In this document: one piece after another, positions 56,190-64,000 of the stretch
How positions within the stretch are numbered: the first letter of the stretch is position 1
How the letters are laid out: each line of letters begins with the position of its first letter
From: Gynuella sp050296195
Lineage (GTDB): Bacteria > Pseudomonadota > Gammaproteobacteria > Pseudomonadales > Natronospirillaceae
Assembly: GCF_050296195.1 (NCBI RefSeq)
Contig: NZ_JBNKRB010000024.1
DNA length: 64,000 nt
Strand: one strand, 5' to 3'
Made by a program: the position numbers and the translations under genes
Notes under the pieces: generated by a model
The model's input: the letters and a program-made list of their open reading frames with translations, nothing else
Databases searched by the model: none
Told to the model about the DNA's origin: nothing

Positions 56190-56744
56190 ATGCACATCAA
56201 AACCTTATTAATCGCAATAGTGCCAATGATTGCTGTATTAGCAGGTACTTCTGCCATAGCTGAGCAGCAAAGCGCCATCAAAGCCCTGCCCCGACTGGAC
56301 AGCGGTCAGATCAGTCCTCCAGATGTTCAGCTCAAACCCGAATCAAATACCGCCATGCTGGCACCAGCACCACCACTGACAGAAATGTGGGTATATGCCG
56401 TTGGTTCATCAGACTGCGGCTGGGAAGGCACGGCTGGCAAATATATTACCTCGTGTGATCACGGTGGCAGCCAGATGCGGGCGGCAGTTTTGGAAATCGG
56501 TTATGGCTACAGTGAATTTGCCTGGATGAATGGCAGCCTGTTGCCTAGTTCGGCGCAATATTCCAACACCACCGTCTGCGTCACTGGCGGTTACTATACC
56601 TGGCCTTGCACGGCAGGCCAGACGGTCGTAGGTTTCTTGCGGGAATTTAATCTGGATGGCAACCAGAGCGGTACGTTCAAATACCGCAACACCTCCACCA
56701 ATTCACCGTGGAATACGATGAACGTACAAATCAATATTCGTTGA
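56190..56744 (+). CDS. Secreted protein of unknown function
   Basis: The 184-residue precursor has a signal peptide (MHIKTLLIAIVPMIAVLAGTSAIA) and AAAAGG before the ATG. The mature part has four Cys (SSDCGWEGTAGKYITSCDHG, TTVCVTGGYYTWPC) that could form two disulfides and is rich in Gly, Tyr and Trp. I do not recognise the family. A periplasmic or extracellular location is likely. Confidence 0.72.
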   Translation: MHIKTLLIAIVPMIAVLAGTSAIAEQQSAIKALPRLDSGQISPPDVQLKPESNTAMLAPAPPLTEMWVYAVGSSDCGWEGTAGKYITSCDHGGSQMRAAVLEIGYGYSEFAWMNGSLLPSSAQYSNTTVCVTGGYYTWPCTAGQTVVGFLREFNLDGNQSGTFKYRNTSTNSPWNTMNVQINIR

Positions 56745-56795
56745 AGAATCTGGCGGGATGTTATATCAGGACGATGACAACACCCCGTCATCGAA

Positions 56796-57233
56796 TCAAA
56801 CATGAAGATCCAGACTGGCGATTCCCCCCTGGGCCTGCTGCATGGTTTGCACTGCCATACTGAGCCGCTCATAGCTGGCCTGATCATGATTTGACAACGC
56901 CGCATCCATACCATCAATCGCCTTTTGCACAAAGTCAAAGCGCTCGTTGTCACCTTCCACAGCAACCTCACCAGCACCGCCAACCGGAATCTTCATGGTC
57001 ATGGCCATCAAAGCACTGCTGTCATCCAGGTCCATCTGGCCACTTTTTATTTCGTTGTTGATCCAGGTGCGCATTTCTGCCCGGCTCATGTTACTGAAAT
57101 CCAGCCGCTCAACATTGTTTGTTGCTGAACGCTGCACATCGCTGTTCGAATTCGTGGCATTGGATTTCACTTGATTAACCGACGACATTGCCTGTGCCAA
57201 TTGACTGGCATTAACTCCTGCATCTATTCGCAT
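56796..57233 (-). CDS. Small protein of unknown function
   Basis: The 145-residue product is hydrophilic and Ser/Asn/Gln-rich at the front (MRIDAGVNASQLAQAMSSVN) and helical at the back (FVQKAIDGMDAALSNHDQASYERL). It has no signal peptide or membrane segment. The front recalls flagellar or secreted rod-like proteins in composition only. It is convergent with the secreted-protein gene. Confidence 0.6.
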   Translation of the reverse strand: MRIDAGVNASQLAQAMSSVNQVKSNATNSNSDVQRSATNNVERLDFSNMSRAEMRTWINNEIKSGQMDLDDSSALMAMTMKIPVGGAGEVAVEGDNERFDFVQKAIDGMDAALSNHDQASYERLSMAVQTMQQAQGGIASLDLHV

Positions 57234-57455
57234 ACAACCTCCCCGCTGTTGGGTTGAAGACGATCAACAGCATCGCAAAGGCAGTACCAATCACGAGTTT
57301 TTCGTGCTTATGTATGAGAGATTCTGCCGTCCACCAGACGCGCTGCGCACCTGTACAACCCTCCTACCGCAAACATAATCAACAGAGCGGCCAGAACTAA
57401 CCGGCCAGGGTGATCAGCATTGCCGCAGCCGGCTCATTTTGTCGCGTTTTGACCA

Positions 57456-58334
57456 TCATCCTTTTACCGATCCATGGGTGACACCATTGAAAATCTGTTT
57501 CTGCATGACAAAAAACAGAATCAGCGACGGTATGACGATCAGCACAATCCCGGCCGAGATTTCGGCATAGTTGGTACCAAACAGATTGGTAAAGCCATAC
57601 AGTACTGTGGAAACGGTCTTCTGATCCTGATCGGTCAAGTACAAAAACGGCAGGTAAAAGTCGTTGTAGATCATGATGGATTTTAAAATCACTACCGTTG
57701 CCGTCGCCGGCCACAACAGCGGAAAAATCACTTTACGGTAGATGGTGAAATAACCGGCACCTTCCATGATGGCCGCCTCATCAAGCTCCTTCGGAATGTT
57801 GCGGGCAAACTGCAAATAAATGTATATGGTCACCACATCGACACCGGAATACAGCAAGATCAGCGACAGTTTATTATTGATCAGCCCCAATCCGCGGATA
57901 ATTTCAAAAGTGGCCACTTGAGTGGTGACATAAGGCACAACCATGGCCACGATATAAGCCATCAACACCACCGAACGCCCACGAAATTCAAAACGGGATA
58001 CGATATAGGCCACCATCGTGCCCATCACCACGACGATCACCAGCGTCGAAATCAGAATAATGGCGGTGTTTAGAAATGCGAGTCCCAAATGTCCCTGCTG
58101 AAAAACCGTCAGATAGTTTTCAAAATTAAACCAGTTCTGAGGCGACACCATCGCTCCGGTGGCCAGGTATTCCTCTTTGGTTTTAAAGGAAGTGACTACC
58201 ACCGCATAGGGCGGCACCAATACTGCCATCACAGCAAACAATAACGAGAGGTATTTGACCAACCACCAGAACAGACTCGATGGCGTCTGGCGCTGTAACC
58301 ATTTGAAGATTCGGCGTTGAGAGCGGCCAGTCAT
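57456..58334 (-). CDS. Sugar ABC transporter permease (MalG-like)
   Basis: The 292-residue membrane protein has six hydrophobic segments and the family E-A-A loop ELDEAAIMEGAGYFTIYRKVIFPLLWP. It works with the next permease and the binding protein to import a sugar, probably a mannoside, given the divergent GH2 gene. Its ATG overlaps the upstream stop by four bases (ATGA). No ATPase gene is in the window, so a shared MsmX-like ATPase is likely. Confidence 0.92.
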   Translation of the reverse strand: MTGRSQRRIFKWLQRQTPSSLFWWLVKYLSLLFAVMAVLVPPYAVVVTSFKTKEEYLATGAMVSPQNWFNFENYLTVFQQGHLGLAFLNTAIILISTLVIVVVMGTMVAYIVSRFEFRGRSVVLMAYIVAMVVPYVTTQVATFEIIRGLGLINNKLSLILLYSGVDVVTIYIYLQFARNIPKELDEAAIMEGAGYFTIYRKVIFPLLWPATATVVILKSIMIYNDFYLPFLYLTDQDQKTVSTVLYGFTNLFGTNYAEISAGIVLIVIPSLILFFVMQKQIFNGVTHGSVKG

Positions 58335-59245
58335 AACATTTTCTCCTGATTCAGGGTTTTCTGGACCAGTAGAAAAGCCAGAACCACTACCAGCAATAAC
58401 ACCGCCATGGCAGAGGCCACGCCAAAGCTTTGAAATTCAAAAGCCTGCTCTACGGTCGCCATCACAAAGGTTTTGGTGCCATTGGCACCATCGGTAATCA
58501 GCAGCGGTATTTCGAACACCTCCAGAGAACCAACCAGGGCCAGCAACATCTGCAACATAATCATCAATTTGATGGCCGGTAATGTGATAAAGCGGAACTG
58601 CTGCCACTCATTGGCTCCATCAATTGTGGCAGCCTCATAGAGGTTTGTGGGAATGGACTGCAGGGCACCGTAAAACACGACCAGATTAAATCCGAGATAA
58701 CGCCAGACCGAGGCACCAACCAGTGACCAGGGAACGACATCTCTGTCCATCAGCCAGGGCTGGCTCCATTGGCTCAGACCAATCATGCCCAGAAATGAAT
58801 CCAGGCCACCATCCACCTGAAAAAACACTCGAAATACAAATGCCGATGCCACCTGATTCAATACAAAAGGCAGAAACAACAGAATCTTGAAAAAATTATG
58901 TCCCAGCAGTTTCTGGTTCAGAACAACGGCAAACCACAAGGCCAGAGCCAGCTGTACAAGCGAACCGGCGAAGTAATAAATACTGTTTAACAAAGGTGCC
59001 AGCAGATCCGGGTCCCAGTACAGAATTTCGATGTAATTGGCCAGTCCGGCAAAGTCCATATCAGGTGAAAATCCATCCCAATCCATTAGGCTCAGGTAAA
59101 CCAACCGGGCTGCCGGGTAAAATGAAAATATCGCCAATAAGCTCAACGGTACAGCCAGAAACAGTATGATAATCAGACGCCGCTGAGCAACATCACTCAG
59201 GGTTTTGCGTTCTATGCTGGTCGTTAATGACAGGGTTGTCTCCAT
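58331..59245 (-). CDS. Sugar ABC transporter permease (MalF/UgpA-like)
   Basis: The product is 304 residues from the ATG at 59245 (METTLSLTTSIERKT), which follows a TTGGAG ribosome site. An in-frame start at 59371 adds a tail unlike the family. Six hydrophobic segments and the E-A-A loop LYEAATIDGANEWQQFRFITLPAIK are visible. It is the partner of the MalG-like permease. Confidence 0.92.
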   Translation of the reverse strand: METTLSLTTSIERKTLSDVAQRRLIIILFLAVPLSLLAIFSFYPAARLVYLSLMDWDGFSPDMDFAGLANYIEILYWDPDLLAPLLNSIYYFAGSLVQLALALWFAVVLNQKLLGHNFFKILLFLPFVLNQVASAFVFRVFFQVDGGLDSFLGMIGLSQWSQPWLMDRDVVPWSLVGASVWRYLGFNLVVFYGALQSIPTNLYEAATIDGANEWQQFRFITLPAIKLMIMLQMLLALVGSLEVFEIPLLITDGANGTKTFVMATVEQAFEFQSFGVASAMAVLLLVVVLAFLLVQKTLNQEKML

Positions 59246-59337
59246 AATGATGCTCCAACAATGACTGCCAGACCGGCAGCCAGTCTTCAGATTGACAGAG
59301 TCCGCCCACCGGAATGAAGCGGGTAAAGGGAGAAGGG

Positions 59338-60600
59338 TTAATGCATCACTCGCCGTACAGCGGTGGCCCAACGGCGATTTATCCGATTGATTTCGCCATC
59401 AAAGTCTTTGGCCACTAGCAGATCGCGAATATAAGTACCGGAAAAAATATCCAGCCGGGCACGGTTGGCGACTTCGGTAAACTGAGAAGAGACCGCTTTC
59501 ACTTCTATCACTTTGGGATGGTAGGACATGATTTCCGCCAACTGCGGCATGCTGGAGTGCTGATTTTTCATGGTAGGAATGAAGCCTGCGGCGTCAGCAA
59601 AATCGGTTTCGGCCAGTAAAAAACGAACCCAGGCTTTGGCGGTGGTTTTGTTGTTCGAAAAAGCACTCACGCCATAAGCCCAATCATGGCCAAACAACAC
59701 CACCGGCTGCCCGGAGTTATCCACCGGAATCGGCATGAATCCGATTTCCTCGCGCCAGTTGTCGTTATAACCGCCGACCTGTGGAATAGACCAGTTACCC
59801 AGGAACCACATGGCATATTCACCTGTGGCAACCTTGCCTTTGGACTCCTCCCAGTTGTTGGAGACGTAATCAGGCTCAGTCCAGCCGCTATCAAAGAAGG
59901 TTTTAACAACATCGAGGGCTTTACGGTTTGGTTCTCCTTTTGCGTAAGGCGCCGGAATCTTAAGCATGTCATCGAAGTGACCGTAATCACCGGCAATCAG
60001 GCCAGACAGCTTGTCCCATTGCTGCATGGTCCAGCCAGCCCCCATATTGATGGCCAACGGCACTGAGCCCGATTGCTTGAGTGTGGCAGCAGCGTCATAC
60101 CACTGATCCAGCGTGTTTAAAGGCACGCTGATCCCGGCTTTTTTCAGTGTGGGTTTGTGGTACACAAGACCTTCAGTCGAAACGCCCTGGGTATAGCCAT
60201 AATCCTTGCCATTGAGAGACCAAAAATCTTCAAAATAGATCTCCCCCTTCAGACCAATATCATTCAGTGGTTCAAAAAAATAACCATACTGATCCCGTGG
60301 AATTGAATCCAGAATCAAAACCACATCACCAAAATCTTTGCTTTGCATGCGTGGCTGAATTTGCCCTGGATAATCCGTCAGGCCGATCACTTCGACATCA
60401 GTGACTGCTGGATACTTTTCCTTAAATGCTTTTTCCCAACGATCATAATGTCCCTGTTCAATCAAATCAGTGCGGGCGGTATAAAACGTAATACTTCCGC
60501 TAACGTCGGAAATCTGCCAGCCCGGCTCAGCCGCCAGCGCCGGAAAAACAGACAAAGAACCCAGCATTAAACCTGCCATAACGGCATAGGTGGTATTCAT
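59338..60600 (-). CDS. Extracellular sugar-binding protein
   Basis: The 420-residue precursor has a signal peptide (VMAGLMLGSLSVFPALA). It has the COG1653-type fold with VSGSITFYTARTDLIEQG and ATGEYAMWFLGNWSIPQVGG. It captures an oligosaccharide for the ABC importer. Divergent expression with the GH2 gene and the shared LacI-type operators suggest a mannoside ligand. AAGAGG precedes the ATG. Confidence 0.92.
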   Translation of the reverse strand: MNTTYAVMAGLMLGSLSVFPALAAEPGWQISDVSGSITFYTARTDLIEQGHYDRWEKAFKEKYPAVTDVEVIGLTDYPGQIQPRMQSKDFGDVVLILDSIPRDQYGYFFEPLNDIGLKGEIYFEDFWSLNGKDYGYTQGVSTEGLVYHKPTLKKAGISVPLNTLDQWYDAAATLKQSGSVPLAINMGAGWTMQQWDKLSGLIAGDYGHFDDMLKIPAPYAKGEPNRKALDVVKTFFDSGWTEPDYVSNNWEESKGKVATGEYAMWFLGNWSIPQVGGYNDNWREEIGFMPIPVDNSGQPVVLFGHDWAYGVSAFSNNKTTAKAWVRFLLAETDFADAAGFIPTMKNQHSSMPQLAEIMSYHPKVIEVKAVSSQFTEVANRARLDIFSGTYIRDLLVAKDFDGEINRINRRWATAVRRVMH

Positions 60601-60715
60601 AGGTGATCCTCTTGTTATTGTTTTGTGTGATCTCGGTACATCACCATGAAGCTGCCTTCGTCAACGCCAACGATACTCCGCATCTTGTCAAAAACGGCGA
60701 CCTATTGATTTAATC

Positions 60716-60725
60716 GTAACGTTAC
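60716..60725. promoter_or_regulatory. LacI-type operator near the transporter operon
   Basis: GTAACGTTAC is a perfect 10-base palindrome with the central C-G step of LacI-family sites. It lies about 115 bases from the start of the binding-protein gene. A second copy is at 60872-60881. Confidence 0.7.
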
Positions 60726-60871
60726 AAAAAAAACAATGTCAAACATGAATTATTTTAAAATCAATATTTAACTTTAACTAAACAATATAACCTATTGTTT
60801 TTATTAATATTTATTTTGATTTTTAAACATTAATGTAATTTATTTAAAGAAGATTCAAGCTTACGAAAATC

Positions 60872-60881
60872 GTAACGTTGC
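60872..60881. promoter_or_regulatory. LacI-type operator upstream of the GH2 gene
   Basis: GTAACGTTGC differs from the site at 60716-60725 by one base. It lies 64 bases before the GH2 start. The two sites let one repressor control both divergent units. The rest of the 60601-60944 gap is very AT-rich. Confidence 0.7.
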
Positions 60882-60944
60882 CATTTCTAGCAAAGACTGC
60901 GTATCATACTATCCTTTAAGACTGTACAGCCGCAGGAGCCAGCT

Positions 60945-63383
60945 ATGGGGGCCCATAGACACATTACCTTTGATCAATCCTGGAGCATCTATGAAGCCGG
61001 TCGGACAGATCAGATCTTCAGCGCCCATGTTCCTGTTGATATTCATCAGGTGTTAATGGATCACGATCAGCTACCCGATCCGTTCTATCGGGACAACGAA
61101 GCCAGCGTGCAATGGGTCCATCAGCGCAATTGGGTGATTGAAACCAATTTCGATGTGACTGAGCGTGACTTGCAAAACCGCTGTGCAACACTTCGGCTGG
61201 AGTTCATCGACACGCATGCAACGGTTGCCATAAACGGTCAGACTGTGGGCGAAATCGCTAATTTCTTCCGTCGTTTTCACCTGGATGTACACAAAGCTCT
61301 CAAAGTCGGCAGCAATCGTCTGACGATCACATTTCATGATAATGCCGAGCTGGGCCGCAAACGGGCTGAAGCCCTGCCCTTTCCGGTACCTTACAGTGAA
61401 ACCAATAATCAGATTCCATTTATGAATACCGTCCGGAAAACCCAATGCGATGCCGGCTGGGATTGGGGAATCTGTCTGATGTCAATGGGGGTCTATGCCT
61501 CCCCTGTCCTGTATTTTCATCAGGGCAGATTAATTGACAGTATTCGGGTAACCCAGAAGCATGGGCCGGATCACGTTCGCCTGACCATAACAGTCGATAC
61601 CTGGGGACCGGATGACAGCGAGGAGGTTATGGAAATCTGCCTGACAGATGCCCCGCCAGAACTGATGACTTTCAGTCCCGGACAGCACCAAGGCACAGCC
61701 GAAGTGGATATCGACAACCCCAGATTATGGTGGCCCTCCGGTTATGGCGAACAACCCCTCTACACCCTCGAGGCATACCTGCACGATCAGCACTGGTGCC
61801 GCCATATCGGCTTGCGTTCGCTACATTGGGATCTGAGTCCTGATGACGCCGGAAGTCGTATGTGCGTAGTGGTCAACGATGTGGAGATTTTCGCCAAAGG
61901 AGCCAACTGGATTCCTGCGGACGCATTCCCTGCCCGCCAGACACCTGCCCGCTACCGACAGCTACTGGAATCCGCTGCGGCAGCCAACATGAATATGATT
62001 CGGGTCTGGGGGGGTGGTTTTTATGAACACGATACTTTTTACCAGACTTGTGAAGAACTGGGATTGTTGGTCTGGCAGGACCTGATGTTTTCCTGTTCGC
62101 TGTATCCCAGCACCACAGATTTTATCAATGACATTCGCCCGGAGATCGATTGGCAGATCCGTCGCCTTCAATCTTATGGCTGTATCGCGCTATGGTGTGG
62201 TGACAATGAAGTCATCGGCGCCATCAACTGGTATGAGACCTCCCGTAATAACCGCGAAAAATATCTCGTTAACTACGATCGGCTCAGCCGGGTATTGGAG
62301 GAAAGCGTACTGGGAGCCGATACCAGCCGGCTATTCTGGCCCAGCTCCCCATGCAACGGTGAGCTTGATTTCGGTGATGCCTGGCATGACGACAACAAAG
62401 GCGACATGCATTATTGGGATGTATGGCACTCCGGGAAGTCCTTTTCTGCTTACTATGACATCAAACCCCGCTTCTGTTCTGAGTTCGGCTACCAGTCTTT
62501 CCCGTCGCTAGAACTGGTCAAGCAGTTTACTCTGCCCGAAGACCACAACGTGACCAGCCCGGTCATGGAAGTTCACCAAAAGAACCCCGCCGGCAACTCG
62601 ATCATTACCGAGATGTTCACCCGTTACTTTCGTTTTCCAACGGGGTTCGAGCAATTTCTTTACTTGAGCCAGGTACAACAGGCCGTGGCCATGAAAACCG
62701 CTATCGAATACTGGCGCACCCTACGCCCGCACTGCATGGGCACGCTTTACTGGCAACTCAACGACAACTGGCCGGTGGCCTCGTGGAGCAGTCTGGAATA
62801 TGGCGGTGGCTGGAAACAGATGCATTATCATGCCCGCCGCTTTTATCAACCGGTGCAGATTTTCTGGATTGGCCAGGGGCGCCACCAGAAACTGACGGCC
62901 GTGAATGATTTAACAGAACCGGCGCGGCTCAAAGGCACGTGGTCAGTGTTCGATCTTGCCGGCAAATCACTTAAACAACAGACACTTGAACTTACAATCC
63001 CGGCTGGTGCGAGCCTGGTATTAGCGAACTATGAGTCTGATCAACCGGCTTCAGAATTCGCCTGGGCCACAGCATTTGCCTCTGTTGGAACTCAATCATT
63101 CGATTGCGAAGCGACAGCCTACTTTGACCTCTGGAAACGCCTGAATCTGCCATCCGCTCAGGTTCAGCTGGAGATCGGACAGGACAAACAAACGGTTCAT
63201 GTCGATCTGACAACAGATAAACCTGCACATTTTGTAACCCTTGGTACGCTTGGTAATGGTCACTGGAGTGACAACAGTGTGACACTGCTACCAGGGGTTG
63301 CAAGACGGTTTTATTGGCAAGGTGAACAACCCATTTCCACTAACCCCAGCTTGAACCATCTGGTACAAAGCTATCAATCGTAG
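60945..63383 (+). CDS. GH2 beta-mannosidase
   Basis: The 812-residue enzyme has the GH2 order: a sugar-binding jelly-roll (WSIYEAGRTDQIFSAHVP), a sandwich domain and a barrel. The acid/base Glu is in ALWCGDNEVIGAI, and the nucleophile Glu is in FCSEFGYQSFPSLE. The barrel start RVWGGGFYEHDTFYQTCEELGLLVWQDLMF is typical of beta-mannosidases. GTLYWQLNDNWPVASWSSLEYGG is also family-typical. No signal peptide is seen, so it acts on imported mannosides in the cytoplasm. CAGGAG precedes the ATG. Confidence 0.92.
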   Translation: MGAHRHITFDQSWSIYEAGRTDQIFSAHVPVDIHQVLMDHDQLPDPFYRDNEASVQWVHQRNWVIETNFDVTERDLQNRCATLRLEFIDTHATVAINGQTVGEIANFFRRFHLDVHKALKVGSNRLTITFHDNAELGRKRAEALPFPVPYSETNNQIPFMNTVRKTQCDAGWDWGICLMSMGVYASPVLYFHQGRLIDSIRVTQKHGPDHVRLTITVDTWGPDDSEEVMEICLTDAPPELMTFSPGQHQGTAEVDIDNPRLWWPSGYGEQPLYTLEAYLHDQHWCRHIGLRSLHWDLSPDDAGSRMCVVVNDVEIFAKGANWIPADAFPARQTPARYRQLLESAAAANMNMIRVWGGGFYEHDTFYQTCEELGLLVWQDLMFSCSLYPSTTDFINDIRPEIDWQIRRLQSYGCIALWCGDNEVIGAINWYETSRNNREKYLVNYDRLSRVLEESVLGADTSRLFWPSSPCNGELDFGDAWHDDNKGDMHYWDVWHSGKSFSAYYDIKPRFCSEFGYQSFPSLELVKQFTLPEDHNVTSPVMEVHQKNPAGNSIITEMFTRYFRFPTGFEQFLYLSQVQQAVAMKTAIEYWRTLRPHCMGTLYWQLNDNWPVASWSSLEYGGGWKQMHYHARRFYQPVQIFWIGQGRHQKLTAVNDLTEPARLKGTWSVFDLAGKSLKQQTLELTIPAGASLVLANYESDQPASEFAWATAFASVGTQSFDCEATAYFDLWKRLNLPSAQVQLEIGQDKQTVHVDLTTDKPAHFVTLGTLGNGHWSDNSVTLLPGVARRFYWQGEQPISTNPSLNHLVQSYQS

Positions 63384-63395
63384 ACAGTTATAGCC

Positions 63396-64000
63396 ATGGA
63401 GCAATCAAAGAATACTCTTCCAGGTCGGCCGAGGACCACTCTCAAAACCCTGGCGGAACATTTAGGGTTATCGATCACCACGGTATCCCGTGCCCTTAAA
63501 AACGGCGACGAGGTCAGACCGGATACCATTGCCCGGGTTCAAAAAGTCGCCCGGGAGCTTGGATATCGTCCCAACACTTCTGGCCTTGGCTTAAAAACCG
63601 GTAAAACCCATGTTATCGCACTGATCATGCCGGTTCTGAAACCAGGGGAGATTGTTGGTGACGTGGGAACTCTGCCATTAATTGAAGGCTTAACCGCTGC
63701 ACTGACAGATACACCATATCACCTGACCATCATTCCACGCCGGCCAGAGCAGGATGAACTCGATCCAGTCAAATATGTAGTGGAACATGGGTTAGCGGAT
63801 GGCATTATTCTGAACAGCACTCACAGCCAGGATGAGCGAGTGAAATATCTGTATGCCGAAGACTTTCCATTCGTGACATTTGGTCGTACCGAACTCTCCC
63901 TTCAACATGCGTTCTACGACACCGATAATGCCGATTTCAGTTATCGAGCTGCCCGTTTTATGATCGAGCGAGGACGCAAACGCCTGATGATGTTGACTCC
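63396..64000 (+). CDS. LacI-family repressor (partial, cut by window end)
   Basis: The ATG lies 13 bases after the GH2 stop. The first 201 codons show the LacI HTH (LKTLAEHLGLSITTVSRALK) and hinge (ARELGYRPN), followed by the start of the periplasmic-binding-like domain (VIALIMP). It probably binds the two GTAACGTTAC sites between the divergent genes and responds to the imported sugar. The 3' end is outside the window. Confidence 0.9.
   Translation, partial: MEQSKNTLPGRPRTTLKTLAEHLGLSITTVSRALKNGDEVRPDTIARVQKVARELGYRPNTSGLGLKTGKTHVIALIMPVLKPGEIVGDVGTLPLIEGLTAALTDTPYHLTIIPRRPEQDELDPVKYVVEHGLADGIILNSTHSQDERVKYLYAEDFPFVTFGRTELSLQHAFYDTDNADFSYRAARFMIERGRKRLMMLT

Overview
The window looks like chromosomal DNA of a marine-type gammaproteobacterium, possibly of the Oceanospirillales (Reinekea/Saccharospirillum/Gynuella-like). 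This is a low-confidence guess. It rests on protein style, a type I-F CRISPR repeat, Fur and Zur regulatory logic and a very large cyclic beta-glucan synthase. No rRNA or tRNA gene was seen.

Region 1 (1-10,068) is the most unusual part. A type I-F-style CRISPR array enters from the left edge; its cas genes and leader must lie outside the window. The last repeat of the array appears split. Its first 7 bases (732-738) are followed by about 9.3 kb of foreign DNA. A complete repeat with the same 7 bases then appears at 10,008-10,035, followed at once by a rho-independent terminator. Between them are a C-terminal tyrosine-recombinase fragment, three translationally organised genes on the minus strand, and a frameshifted tyrosine-recombinase pseudogene next to the right junction. 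The three genes encode a Schlafen/AlbA_2-type protein, a large STAND/NACHT NTPase with a C-terminal PD-(D/E)XK-like nuclease, and a PD-(D/E)XK plus SEC-C protein. I read this as a decayed integrative element that entered the terminal CRISPR repeat and carries a candidate, apparently undescribed, three-gene defence system.

Region 2 (10,069-24,700) is mostly housekeeping and metal or cofactor metabolism. It holds a small IS5-type MITE, SelO, a folate-independent methionine synthase set (MesX, MesD and a flavin reductase), a Zur-type zinc locus (znuA divergent from znuCB, a decayed dihydroorotase paralog, folE2, a small SEC-C protein), a phosphopantetheinyl transferase with a phosphoesterase, and a TVP38-disulfide oxidoreductase fusion.

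Region 3 (24,700-38,250) holds a Crp-like regulator and a convergent minus-strand block: a REC-PAS-GGDEF-EAL protein, a 2.9-kilo-residue cyclic beta-1,2-glucan synthase and a histidine phosphatase overlapping it by 4 bases. A CsbD-like stress protein follows.

Region 4 (38,580-43,610) is an AT-richer accessory patch: GATase, RibD/DHFR-like reductase, GNAT, an ATPase fragment, and a TetR/oxidoreductase/SnoaL-like set. It is punctuated by 38-bp palindromes made of two abutting IS5-type inverted repeats, the same ends as the MITE beside the CRISPR array.

Region 5 (43,786-50,160) is a Fur-type siderophore uptake operon (TonB receptor, ATPase, two permeases, binding protein). Region 6 (50,160-57,240) holds an alpha/beta hydrolase, an orphan KfrA-like coiled-coil DNA-binding protein, an EamA exporter, a lone tyrosine recombinase, and two small proteins of unknown function. 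Region 7 (57,456-64,000) is a mannoside-type sugar locus: an ABC importer divergent from a GH2 beta-mannosidase-like enzyme, a LacI regulator cut by the window edge, and two LacI-type palindromic operators between the divergent genes.
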